Below the pieces are notes generated by a model that was not told where the DNA came from, ran no database searches, and saw nothing but the letters and a program-made list of their open reading frames with translations. The translations under genes and the position numbers were made by a program. This document shows positions 1 through 7,452 of a stretch of 14,578 nucleotides of DNA, one piece after another. Origin of the DNA: Stenotrophomonas_A sp035539015 (GTDB taxonomy: Bacteria > Pseudomonadota > Gammaproteobacteria > Xanthomonadales > Xanthomonadaceae); the NCBI GenBank assembly GCA_035539015.1, contig DATLJF010000333.1:1-14578 (forward strand), read 5' to 3'. How positions within the stretch are numbered: the stretch's first letter is position 1; each line of letters opens with the position of its first letter.

Positions 1-42
1 TGTGGATCAGCCCCGAGCCGGCCGGGTCGCGGGGACGCTCGG

Positions 43-777
43 TTACGCGCCTTCGCCTTCGGACGTGTTGCTGTCCGTCTGCTCGGCGCCGAACTTCTTC
101 AGGACGCGCTCGGCGCGCTCCAGATCCTTCTTGCCGCCGCACGCGCTGTGCAGCTGGATGGCGCGCTGGAGGCTCTGTACGGCGACCAACGCGGCCAGGT
201 GCTGATCCGGCGCAGGCTCATCGCCGATCGTTGCCATGAGGCCCCGGCCCTGCACCAGCAGCAGCTTGGCGCGCACCTCATCGGGCATATCGTGCTCGGC
301 AGTCAGGTCGATGGCCTGGGCGACCACGCCCAGGTCGAACTGCTCACCGCCACGCTGCACCTTGAAGGCAGCCTCGGCGATCTCCTCGGCGACCAGGCAC
401 CCAGTGGTGCGCTGGAACCGGTCAGGCAGCTTGAGGTTGTGGCGCAGCACGTAGCCGGCCAGCTGCAGACCGCGCTGGTAGCTGCCGGCATCGATGTGCC
501 AAACCATCGCGTTGGTGACGATGTCGTCCTGGGCGCCAGAATCGGCCTGCAGCACGCCGTCCAGATACGCGTCGTACTTCGGCAGCAGCTGGCGCTTCAG
601 CACGGCCTTGCCTTCCTCGCTCTGCACTTGCTTCAGGTGCAGCCGATCCGAGTGCAGCTCGGCCATCTGCGCTTCATAGGAGGTGGCCCCGGCCATCAGT
701 TGACCGGGGGCGCGCTTCTCGGCCTCCAGAGCCGCGAGTACGCGGCTGTGGTGGCGCTTGGCGGGAGAGTCGGCCAT
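43..777 (-). CDS. M: P2 gpM-like terminase small subunit (endonuclease)
   Basis: This 244-residue protein matches P2 gpM in length (247), in its N-terminal SPA-R-H pattern and in conserved stretches such as GAQDDI (about 85) and DMPDEVRAKL (about 170). In P2, gpM works with the gpP ATPase to cut cos and start packaging of DNA into the gpN prohead. A longer frame runs upstream to 1146, but it overlaps the capsid gene. The ATG at 777 gives the family N-terminus and lies 5 bases after the capsid stop, so it is chosen as the start. The Shine-Dalgarno is weak, consistent with translational coupling to N. The tail is acidic and low in complexity (DSNTSEGEGA). In P2 the next gene would be the head-completion gene L, which is outside the window. 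Confidence 0.9.
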   Translation of the reverse strand: MADSPAKRHHSRVLAALEAEKRAPGQLMAGATSYEAQMAELHSDRLHLKQVQSEEGKAVLKRQLLPKYDAYLDGVLQADSGAQDDIVTNAMVWHIDAGSYQRGLQLAGYVLRHNLKLPDRFQRTTGCLVAEEIAEAAFKVQRGGEQFDLGVVAQAIDLTAEHDMPDEVRAKLLLVQGRGLMATIGDEPAPDQHLAALVAVQSLQRAIQLHSACGGKKDLERAERVLKKFGAEQTDSNTSEGEGA

Positions 778-782
778 GGCGA

Positions 783-1793
783 TCAGGCCGCGAACTCGAT
801 CTTTTCGACCACGCAGCCCAAGCCGTAGTCCTCGACCACGTAGGCGTCGTTGGACGACTCGTAGTTCTCGATGCGGTTCTTCTCCGGGGCCTCCTTGATG
901 TAGCGGCGGCGGCCGCCCAGCTGGTAGTACAGCGACAGGTTCGACAGCGAGGTGACCAGCAGCGCGCCGTCCGGCACGTACGGCACCTCGGCCGCCTGCA
1001 GGCCGCCCACGCGCTTCTGGCTGAGGATCAGATCGGTGGCCAGCTTCTCGGTGGCCGGCTGATCCTTGTTCACCAGCGGGAAGTACTTGTCGTGCATCAG
1101 GTCGCGGCCGAGGATCACCACCAGGCCCGGGTCGCGGCGGTGCCACGGGTCGATCAGGTTGCTGACGACGTCGTACACCAGGGCATCGAGGTTGGCGTAG
1201 TCGCCGTCGGCGCCGATCACCACCTTGCCTGCGGTCTTGCCCGTGGCCAGCACACGCTGCGGGGCGTTCTCGCGATACTGCTGCAGCCAGCCCTTGTTGA
1301 CATCCTGCAGCAGCGGGTTGGTATCGCGGTTGGTGTTGGCGGCGGCGCTGGTGCCATTGAAGCCGACCATGATGCGATCAAGCGCCTGGCGCTGGATGAT
1401 CGCGTCGCGGATCTTGGTCTGGAACTCCGGGAACTTGGCCCAGGCATCCAGCAGGGCGTAGGGAATGGCCGTATCGAAGTCGGTGTGCTGGCACAGGTAC
1501 TTGTTGCTGTCCAGCGAAGCCACGTTGCGCGGCTGACGCACGCCGGCGCCGCTGGTGTCGGTGCGGCTGGCGATCGTGCTGGATACGCCGACGCCCACCT
1601 TCTCGCCGGTCAGCTCATCAACGCCGATCACGTTGACCTTGCCCAGGAAGTCGCTGGACTCCTGCATGCGGGTTTCCAGCTTCTGCTGGGTGGTCGGATC
1701 GACCGAGAAGGAGACGGCTGCCGAGCCCACGCCATTGATCTTGGCGATCTGCTCCATCAGGTGGTTGAACTTCAGGCGGGTGTCGTTACGCAT
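783..1793 (-). CDS. N: P2 gpN-like major capsid protein
   Basis: The 336-residue product matches P2 gpN (357 residues) along its length: the start MRNDTRLKFN, MQESSDFL near residue 45, GEKVGVGVSSTIASRTDT, DAIIQRQALDRIMVGFNG, the LVVILGRDLMHDKYFPLVNK segment and the ENYESSNDAYVVEDYG region near the end. It forms the icosahedral head. In P2 the first 31 residues are removed by the gpO protease during maturation, and the conserved N-terminal region here fits that. It is shorter than gpN because it stops soon after the VEKI motif and lacks the P2 C-terminal tail. A GGAG Shine-Dalgarno lies 6 bases before the ATG. It follows O by 55 bases and precedes M by 5, in one late operon. Confidence 0.95.
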   Translation of the reverse strand: MRNDTRLKFNHLMEQIAKINGVGSAAVSFSVDPTTQQKLETRMQESSDFLGKVNVIGVDELTGEKVGVGVSSTIASRTDTSGAGVRQPRNVASLDSNKYLCQHTDFDTAIPYALLDAWAKFPEFQTKIRDAIIQRQALDRIMVGFNGTSAAANTNRDTNPLLQDVNKGWLQQYRENAPQRVLATGKTAGKVVIGADGDYANLDALVYDVVSNLIDPWHRRDPGLVVILGRDLMHDKYFPLVNKDQPATEKLATDLILSQKRVGGLQAAEVPYVPDGALLVTSLSNLSLYYQLGGRRRYIKEAPEKNRIENYESSNDAYVVEDYGLGCVVEKIEFAA

Positions 1794-1848
1794 GGGTGCT
1801 CCGAAAGAGAGGGAAACGGGCGTGCGGGTACGGCCGGCGCGGAGCCGG

Positions 1849-2700
1849 TCAGCAGTCGGTGAGGAGGGTGGCGTCGTTGCCGGTGACGGCCGGGCGCGTG
1901 GGCTGGGCCGGATCAGCCTGCTGGGAAAGCTGGGTGCGCAGGGCGTTGAATTCCTCGGTCAGCTTGGCCAGCGCCGTGTCGGCAATGGATTGGGCTTTGG
2001 TCAGTGCGGCGAACTGCACGCCCTGGTCGACCTGGCCCTGTGCCAGCTCGGTGACGATCTCGCCGATCGCGGAGAAGTCGGTATCGCTCTCCGGTTCCGA
2101 CTTGGCCTCGGGTTCGGTGCCCAACAGCTTGCGGATCCGCGAAAGCAGCTTGGCGCCCGGCGGCGGGGTGTCGTCTTCAGCCGTGAATTCCAGGTTGGTC
2201 TCGGCGGCGACGGTGAAGAGGTTGTCCTTGGCCTGCTTGCGATCGGCCAGCGGATTCGCCTCGGGGTTCTGCGCCGCGAACGCTAGAATCGAAGTGCCCA
2301 GGCTCGCCGGCGAATCGGTCACCGCCAGCCCGGTCAGGTAGGCGCGGCCCGAGTCGGCGAACTTCGGCGTGATCTCGATGCTGGTGAAGATCTTCTGCTT
2401 GAGCCCATTGACGATCTTGATCAGGTCGTTGGTCGGGGCGATCTGCGCGAACAGCGCCAGCTTCTTCTCGCCGGCGATGGTCACTTCCTCGGCCTTGAGC
2501 GCAGTCACGTCGCCGTAGGCGCGGAAGGGCGAGTCCGGCAGCATGCTGCGGTAGTGCTCCATCCACACCCGGGCGCCGTAGGTGTCCTGGCTGTAGGTGG
2601 CCGCCATGTCCTCGATCTGCTTGCGTTCGATGGCACGGCCGTCGGTGGTGGCGCCTTCGACGGCCACGCGGAACCAGTTGGACTTGAACTTCTTCTTCAT
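1849..2700 (-). CDS. O: P2 gpO-like capsid scaffold and maturation protease
   Basis: With the ATG at 2700 the product is 283 residues, against 284 in P2 gpO. A GGGGGA Shine-Dalgarno stands just upstream, so this start is preferred to in-frame upstream ATGs at 2769 and 2742. gpO is a serine protease fused to an internal scaffold; it cleaves the capsid, portal and itself, then is lost from the prohead. The three catalytic positions known in P2 (Asp19, His48, Ser107) align with Asp20 (TTDGR), His49 (MEHYR) and Ser107 (FTSIEI). The GLAVTDSPASLGT motif follows. The C-terminal part is charged and helical, as expected for the scaffold, and the last residues (LLTDC) resemble the conserved P2 ending. 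Confidence 0.93.
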   Translation of the reverse strand: MKKKFKSNWFRVAVEGATTDGRAIERKQIEDMAATYSQDTYGARVWMEHYRSMLPDSPFRAYGDVTALKAEEVTIAGEKKLALFAQIAPTNDLIKIVNGLKQKIFTSIEITPKFADSGRAYLTGLAVTDSPASLGTSILAFAAQNPEANPLADRKQAKDNLFTVAAETNLEFTAEDDTPPPGAKLLSRIRKLLGTEPEAKSEPESDTDFSAIGEIVTELAQGQVDQGVQFAALTKAQSIADTALAKLTEEFNALRTQLSQQADPAQPTRPAVTGNDATLLTDC

Positions 2701-2751
2701 GGATCCCCCGCGCTGGGCGCGTTGTTGAGGTGATGGGTCCATGGTCGAGTC

Positions 2752-2798
2752 GCGCGAAACGCGCAGCAACGAAGCCGCCTTGTAAGTCAGGCGGTTAC
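2752..2798. promoter_or_regulatory. Divergent O/P control region with hairpin and possible late-activator site
   Basis: The 146 bases between O and P hold a GCGCG-AAA-CGCGC hairpin (2752-2764) and a GTAA-N9-TTAC dyad (2782-2798). In P2 the equivalent gap carries two divergent late promoters switched on by the zinc-finger activator Ogr, which binds a TGT-N12-ACA dyad about 55 bases before each start. The exact P2 dyad is not found; the sequence TGT-N12-TAC at 2781 is a near miss. Location supports a divergent late promoter, but the precise site is a guess. Confidence 0.3.
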
Positions 2799-2846
2799 GT
2801 GCGTGTGAACTACTGAGATGGCGGGGCGGAAGTCAGCCTATTCAAC

Positions 2847-4610
2847 ATGACCGCCGTTGCCGAAAAGCTTCCCCTCGATCCTCGCCGGCAGGCCAAGTTC
2901 CTGTACTGGATGGGCTGGCGGGTGTGCGAGATCGCCGAGGCAACCGGCGAGAAGGAGAAGACGATACACAGCTGGAAGGCGCGTGACGAGTGGGACCGCG
3001 CTGACAACATCGAACGGATCGGCGGCGCGCTGGAAGCGCGCCTGACGATCCTGATCATGAAGCCGGAAAAGACCGGCGGCGATTACAAGGAAATCGACCT
3101 ACTGCACCGGCAGTTGGAGCGACAGGCACGCATCCAGCGTTACCAGGGTGGCGGCAACGAGGGCGACCTCAATCCCAACGTAGCCAACCGCAATGCGGGC
3201 CCGCGCAAGGCGCAGCGTCGCAACGACTTCTCCGAAGAGCAGGTCGAAAAGCTGGTCGACGCCTTCCAGGAAGGCTGCTTTGATTACCAGCGCGATTGGC
3301 ACCGCGCCGGCAACCAACGCACCCGCGCCATCCTGAAGTCGCGCCAAATCGGCGCCACCTTCTACTTCGCCCGGGAGGCGCTGATCGATGCGCTCACCAC
3401 CGGACGCAATCAGATCTTCCTGTCCGCCTCCAAGGCCCAGGCGCACATCTTCCGCGGCTACATGCAGGCCTTCGTGCGCGAAGTCCTTGACGAGAAGCTA
3501 TCCGGCGGCGACAACGGGATCGTTCTGGCCAACGGCGCCGAGCTGTTCTTCCTGGGCACCAATGCGCGCACGGCCCAGGGCTACCACGGCAACTTCTACT
3601 TTGACGAGTTCTTCTGGACCTACGGCTTTGATGAGCTGAACAAGGTCGCCAGCGGCATGGCGATGCAGAAGAAGTATCGCAAGACCTACTTCAGCACCCC
3701 GTCCAGCATGGCCCATGAGGCCTATTCGTTCTGGACGGGCGAGCGCCGCAACCGTGGCCGGCCCGCCAGCGAGCGGATCAAGCTTGATGTTAGCCACGAC
3801 GCGCTGGCGCGCGGCCGGGCGTGCGAAGACCGCGTCTGGCGCCAGATCGTCACGATCATGGACGCGGCGCGCCGCGGTTGTGAGCTGTTCGACGTGGAGG
3901 AGCTGCGCGAGGAGTACAGCGCGGAGGCCTTCGCCAACCTGCTGATGTGCGAGTTCGTGGACGACGGCGCGAGCATCTTTCCGCTGGCGGTGCTGCAGCC
4001 GTGCATGATCGACAGCTGGGTGGAGTGGGGCGGGGAGTACAAGCCCTTTGCCCAGCGCCCCTACGGCGATCGCGCCGTGTGGATCGGCTACGACCCGGCC
4101 GAGAGCGGAGACACGGCCGGCCTGGTCGTGGTGGCACCGCCGCTGGTGGAGGGCGGCAAGTTTCGCGTGCTGGAGCGGCACCAGTTCCGTGGCATGAAGT
4201 TCGCCGAGCAGGCCGAGTTCATCCGCAAGATCACCCAGCGGTACTGGGTGACCTACATCGGCATCGATACCACCGGCATGGGCACCGGTGTGGCGCAGCT
4301 GGTCAAGCAGTTCTTCCCCGCCGTGACCACCTTCAGCTACTCGCCCGAGGTCAAGACGCGGCTGGTGTTGAAGGCATTCGACGTGATCCACAACGGCCGG
4401 CTGGAGTTCGACGCCGGCTGGACGGACCTTGCGCAGGCGCTTATGTCGATTCGCAAGACCATGACGGCCAGTGGCCGCCAGTACACCTACACCGCCGGGC
4501 GCACTGAGGAAACCGGACACGGTGACCTGGCCTGGGCGCTGTTCCACGCCCTGCACAACGAACCGCTGGAAGGGCGCATGGCCGCCACCGGCAAGATGGA
4601 GATCTGCTGA
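2847..4610 (+). CDS. P: P2 gpP-like terminase large subunit (ATPase/nuclease)
   Basis: This is the packaging motor, 587 residues against 590 in P2 gpP. The N-terminus (about 13-48) is a helix-turn-helix-like region (AKFLYWMGWRVCEIAEATG). A terminase Walker A-like segment, AILKSRQIGAT, lies at 161-171 and Walker B, YFDEFFW, at 251-257, followed by the STPSS coupling region at 283-287. The C-terminal RNase H-like nuclease domain begins near 410, with candidate metal-binding acids Asp416 (GYDPAESGD), Asp474 (GIDTTG) and Asp560 (GHGDLAWAL). With gpM it would cut at cos. The start has only a weak, distant purine-rich stretch (GGCGGAAG). Its stop shares one base with the portal start (TGATG), so P and Q are translationally coupled. 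Confidence 0.95.
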   Translation: MTAVAEKLPLDPRRQAKFLYWMGWRVCEIAEATGEKEKTIHSWKARDEWDRADNIERIGGALEARLTILIMKPEKTGGDYKEIDLLHRQLERQARIQRYQGGGNEGDLNPNVANRNAGPRKAQRRNDFSEEQVEKLVDAFQEGCFDYQRDWHRAGNQRTRAILKSRQIGATFYFAREALIDALTTGRNQIFLSASKAQAHIFRGYMQAFVREVLDEKLSGGDNGIVLANGAELFFLGTNARTAQGYHGNFYFDEFFWTYGFDELNKVASGMAMQKKYRKTYFSTPSSMAHEAYSFWTGERRNRGRPASERIKLDVSHDALARGRACEDRVWRQIVTIMDAARRGCELFDVEELREEYSAEAFANLLMCEFVDDGASIFPLAVLQPCMIDSWVEWGGEYKPFAQRPYGDRAVWIGYDPAESGDTAGLVVVAPPLVEGGKFRVLERHQFRGMKFAEQAEFIRKITQRYWVTYIGIDTTGMGTGVAQLVKQFFPAVTTFSYSPEVKTRLVLKAFDVIHNGRLEFDAGWTDLAQALMSIRKTMTASGRQYTYTAGRTEETGHGDLAWALFHALHNEPLEGRMAATGKMEIC

Positions 4611-5629
4611 TGACTACCCCCGCTACCGCGCCAGTTGCCGCGGCCGCGCCGCCGCCCGGCATCGAAGCCTTCACCTTCGGAGATCCGACGCCCGTGCTCG
4701 ACCAGCGCGGCATCTACGACTACCTACAGTGCTGGCAGAACGGACGCTGGTACGAGCCGCCGGTGTCGCTCGAAGGTTTGGCGCGCACCACGCGCTCGAA
4801 CCCTTACCTGGCTTCCGGGTTGATCTTCAAGCGCAACATGCTGGCGCGCACCTTCGTGCCGCATCGGCTGCTTTCGCGCGAAGCCTTTGAGCAACTGGCG
4901 CTGGACTGGCTCACCTTCGGTACCGGCTATGTGGAGCGGCGCCGCGCCCGCCTGGGCAACACCCTGGCGCTGCGCGCGCCCCTGGCCAAGTACATGCGAC
5001 GTGGTGTGGTGGAAGGCGAGTTCTACCAGGTCCAGGCCTGGGGGCAGGAACACGCCTTCGAGCCGAACAGTGTCTTCCAGCTACGCGAGGCCGACATTGA
5101 TCAGGAGATCTACGGCCTGCCGGAGTGGCTCAGTGCCACGCAGTCGGCGCTGCTGAACGAGTCGGCGACGCTGTTCCGCCGCAAGTACTACAACAACGGC
5201 TCCCACGCCGGGTTCATCCTGTATATGACCGACACCACGCAGACGCAGGAAGACGTTGATGCACTGCGCGCGGCACTGAAGAGCGCCAAGGGCCCCGGAA
5301 ACTTCCGCAACCTGTTCGTGCATGCGCCGGGCGGAACCAAGGACGGCATCAAGCTGATCCCGGTCAGCGAGGTGGCGGCGAAGGACGAGTTCACCGGCAT
5401 CAAGGGCATCACCCGCGACGACATGATGGCGGCCTTGCGCGTGCCGCCGCAGCTGCTGGGCATCGTGCCGCAGAACGCCGGCGGCTTTGGCAGCATCCGC
5501 GACGCCGCGGCGGTGTGGGCAGCCAACGAGCTCGAACCCTTGCAGGCGCGCATGCTCAAGGTCAACGACTGGCTCGGCGAAGAAGTCATCGCGTTCCAAC
5601 CCTACCAGCCGCCGGCAGCGGCGGCGTAA
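4610..5629 (+). CDS. Q: P2 gpQ-like portal protein
   Basis: The product has 339 residues, close to P2 gpQ (344). Portal-family landmarks are the early FTFGDPTPVLD segment, the LTFGTGYVERRR stretch, the YGLPEWLSATQSALLNESATLFRRKYYNNGSHAGFI region and the MAALRVPPQLLGIVPQNAGGFG segment. The dodecameric portal forms the unique vertex through which DNA is packaged and to which the tail attaches. The start overlaps the P stop by one base, with GGAG 8 bases upstream. In P2, Q is the first gene from the left cos end; here about 2.9 kb of extra genes lies between Q and the cos-like site. Confidence 0.95.
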   Translation: MTTPATAPVAAAAPPPGIEAFTFGDPTPVLDQRGIYDYLQCWQNGRWYEPPVSLEGLARTTRSNPYLASGLIFKRNMLARTFVPHRLLSREAFEQLALDWLTFGTGYVERRRARLGNTLALRAPLAKYMRRGVVEGEFYQVQAWGQEHAFEPNSVFQLREADIDQEIYGLPEWLSATQSALLNESATLFRRKYYNNGSHAGFILYMTDTTQTQEDVDALRAALKSAKGPGNFRNLFVHAPGGTKDGIKLIPVSEVAAKDEFTGIKGITRDDMMAALRVPPQLLGIVPQNAGGFGSIRDAAAVWAANELEPLQARMLKVNDWLGEEVIAFQPYQPPAAAA

Positions 5630-5649
5630 CCCACCACGACCAAGCGACG

Positions 5650-5898
5650 ATGCTAAAGAACGTGCGATGCGGCGACTGTGCCCGGCTGCTGTGCAAGGCC
5701 GGGGCATTCGACCAGCTCCAAATCAAGTGCCCGCGCTGCGGCACGCTCAACCACCTGAAGGCCGAGAGCCTCACCTCAGATCGCCGCGAGCGATACGACC
5801 ATGAAGGCTCTCACCATGACCAACCAGCTGTTGCAGGGCGACGCCCTGAAGATCCTGCCCACGCTCGAAGCCGAATCGTTCGACGCGCTGATCACTGA
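5650..5898 (+). CDS. com: Com-like zinc-finger translational activator
   Basis: The 82-residue product resembles phage Mu Com in its first 45 residues: start, then Cys7-x2-Cys10, a short linker with FDQLQIKCPRC, and Cys27-x2-Cys30, a four-cysteine zinc-binding layout. In Mu, Com binds the com-mom messenger and opens a structure that hides the mom start, so the DNA-modification gene is made only when Com is present. Here com follows Q by 20 bases and its last 83 bases overlap the methyltransferase gene in another frame. The tail beyond residue 45 is low in hydrophobics and probably only reflects the overlap. No clear Shine-Dalgarno is seen, so translation may depend on coupling to Q. Confidence 0.8.
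   Translation: MLKNVRCGDCARLLCKAGAFDQLQIKCPRCGTLNHLKAESLTSDRRERYDHEGSHHDQPAVAGRRPEDPAHARSRIVRRADH
5764..5812 (+). promoter_or_regulatory. RNA hairpin masking the methyltransferase ribosome-binding site
   Basis: GAGAGCCT at 5764-5771 is perfectly complementary to AGGCTCTC at 5805-5812. The right arm covers most of the AAGG Shine-Dalgarno (5804-5807) that serves the ATG at 5816. Inside the 33-base loop lies a second hairpin, ATCGC (5780-5784) with GCGAT (5790-5794) around a 5-base loop. The layout parallels the com-mom control region of phage Mu. The pairing is read directly from the sequence; that Com acts on it is inferred. Confidence 0.6.
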
Positions 5899-6520
5899 CC
5901 CACCCTATGCCAGCGGTGGCGTGACCGCTGCGGCCCGGGCCCAGGCGCCATCGAAGAAGTACTGCCGCGAGGGCGGCCACGCCGATTTCGTGGGCGACGA
6001 GCGGGATCAGCGTGCCCACCTGCGCTGGATGCACCTGTGGCTAACCGAATGCGCGCGCGTGCTGAAGGATGGCGCGCCGGTACTGCTTTTCACCGATTGG
6101 CGGCAGTTGCCGCTCACCACTGACGCACTACAGCTGGCAGGGTTCACCTGGCGCGGAATCACCGTGTGGGACAAAACCGAAGGCGTGCGGCCGCAGCTCG
6201 GCCGCTTCCGCAATCAAGCCGAGTACATTGTGTGGGGCAGCAAGGGCCAGATGCCCCTCCAGCGCCGCGCGCCGGTGTTGCCAGGTGTCATCCGAGAGCC
6301 AGTCCGGAAAGTTGACAAGCACCACCTGACAGGCAAGCCAACGGCGTTGATGCGCCAATTGGTACACATCTGTGAGAAAGGTGGACGCATTATTGATCCT
6401 TTCGCGGGCAGCGGTACGACGCTAGTCGCCGCAGCCTCTGAGGGGTTCAGCTGCACGGGAATTGAAATGGCAGAGCACTATTTCTCTGTTGCGTTTGGAC
6501 GGCTTGCAGCAGGCATCTAG
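5816..6520 (+). CDS. DNA methyltransferase (N6-adenine or N4-cytosine, beta-type motif order)
   Basis: The product (234 residues) carries the catalytic motif DPPY at 28-31 and the AdoMet-binding motif FAGSGTT at 196-202. Catalysis before cofactor binding is the order of the beta class of amino-methyltransferases, which modify exocyclic amines of A or C. The target sequence cannot be read from the protein. No restriction endonuclease is adjacent, so it probably protects phage DNA, like other Com-controlled phage modification genes. The ATG at 5816 is chosen over the in-frame ATG at 5801 because it has an AAGG Shine-Dalgarno at a proper distance and gives the usual N-terminus MTNQLLQGDAL. The 3' third is less GC-rich than the phage head genes. 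It is convergent with the CD-NTase gene, 39 bases apart. Confidence 0.9.
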   Translation: MTNQLLQGDALKILPTLEAESFDALITDPPYASGGVTAAARAQAPSKKYCREGGHADFVGDERDQRAHLRWMHLWLTECARVLKDGAPVLLFTDWRQLPLTTDALQLAGFTWRGITVWDKTEGVRPQLGRFRNQAEYIVWGSKGQMPLQRRAPVLPGVIREPVRKVDKHHLTGKPTALMRQLVHICEKGGRIIDPFAGSGTTLVAAASEGFSCTGIEMAEHYFSVAFGRLAAGI

Positions 6521-6559
6521 CGGCTGGTGTGCCGCAAGGAAGCGGCTCAAAGCGCCAAG

Positions 6560-7447
6560 TCAGGCTTCATTCCAATAGCGAATGAGTCCATCGACGAATG
6601 CGTTCGCATCGGCGACCCTCCAGCAGGTTGGGTTGCCGTCACGAATTAAAGGTGACTGGAGGTTCGCACACAGAAGGCTTCGCCTATCGGCGTTTTGGAG
6701 CCAGTTGACGGAACTCACGAAGGTCTGCCCGAAAGTCGAGGCGAACAGCCCCGCCGGGACGTTGTAAAGGAGGCCTTCCACGAAGTAGGACGGCGCAGAG
6801 CCGGCCACGATGAGACCTTCAGATTCGAGTCTAGACCTCAGATTTTTGAGCACCCGGACCATTGGCTTGAAGCGCCCTCCGGTTGCCTGTTGCTTGGCAA
6901 TCAGGTTCGCCGCGTGCTGCTTCGGATAGTTCACGATCTCCTGGCCTGCTGAATCCCAAAAGCATATGCCAGAAACGAAGTTGGGCACGGCCGACGAGTA
7001 GGACGCGTAATTCCTAAACTCGGCGGCGACAAGCACGTCGGCCTTTCGACGACTGCCACCCGCGGCGACAGCGATTGCGCGAGCTCCAGAGGTCACGTCC
7101 GTTCCGAAAGCGCGGTTAAGCGTCGTTAGCACGTCGGTTCTAAATTGGGTCCAGCTGTAAGAGAGTGCGATGCGGTCGTGTTCCCAGGCAAGGTACTGAT
7201 CGAGAGGTAGGCTCGTCGAGTTGCTGTAGTAGGTCTCGTTGAGCCTAATGACGACATCGACATCGCTTTCCGCATAGATATTCGTGTGGTTCCCATAAGA
7301 GCCCTGCAGAAAAATCTCATAGTCACGTCCATGAATCGGGGTGCCTGCGGCACCGAGCGCATTCGAGATGATCTGGTAGGTGCTCGCCGACTGGGCTACT
7401 GACCCTTGGTGTGCCCACGTTTCGAGTTGCGCTTCGGAGATCGGCAT
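6560..7447 (-). CDS. CD-NTase, cyclic-oligonucleotide synthase of a CBASS system
   Basis: This 295-residue nucleotidyltransferase has the fold signature Gly-Ser at 49-50 (LQGSYGNHTN), the Asp62-x-Asp64 pair in SDVDVVI, and a third acidic residue at Asp137 in RRKADVLV, the metal triad of the cGAS/DncV-like family. The second half has the helical segment around FVEGLLYNVPAGLF typical of the family. On sensing infection such enzymes make a cyclic di- or trinucleotide that activates a neighbouring effector. The product base and clade cannot be told from sequence by eye. The ATG at 7447 has AAGGTGA upstream and lies 5 bases after the phospholipase stop, so the two genes form an operon; a longer frame to 7516 would overlap the phospholipase. 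No Cap2/Cap3 gene is adjacent, hence type I. GC content appears lower than in the phage head genes. Confidence 0.9.
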   Translation of the reverse strand: MPISEAQLETWAHQGSVAQSASTYQIISNALGAAGTPIHGRDYEIFLQGSYGNHTNIYAESDVDVVIRLNETYYSNSTSLPLDQYLAWEHDRIALSYSWTQFRTDVLTTLNRAFGTDVTSGARAIAVAAGGSRRKADVLVAAEFRNYASYSSAVPNFVSGICFWDSAGQEIVNYPKQHAANLIAKQQATGGRFKPMVRVLKNLRSRLESEGLIVAGSAPSYFVEGLLYNVPAGLFASTFGQTFVSSVNWLQNADRRSLLCANLQSPLIRDGNPTCWRVADANAFVDGLIRYWNEA

Positions 7448-7452
7448 TTTGG

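Noticed and set aside
148..828. Long plus-strand open frames opposite the M, N, O genes and minus frames opposite P, Q and the sulfatase
   Set aside because: They are shadows of well-conserved genes in GC-rich DNA and show no recognisable domain.
778..1146. Upstream extension of the terminase small subunit frame
   Set aside because: It overlaps the capsid gene entirely and reads as Arg/Gly/Pro-rich shadow sequence; the family N-terminus begins at 777.
5801..5815. Earlier ATG for the methyltransferase at 5801
   Set aside because: No ribosome-binding site lies before it, while the ATG at 5816 has AAGG at good distance and gives the usual family start.
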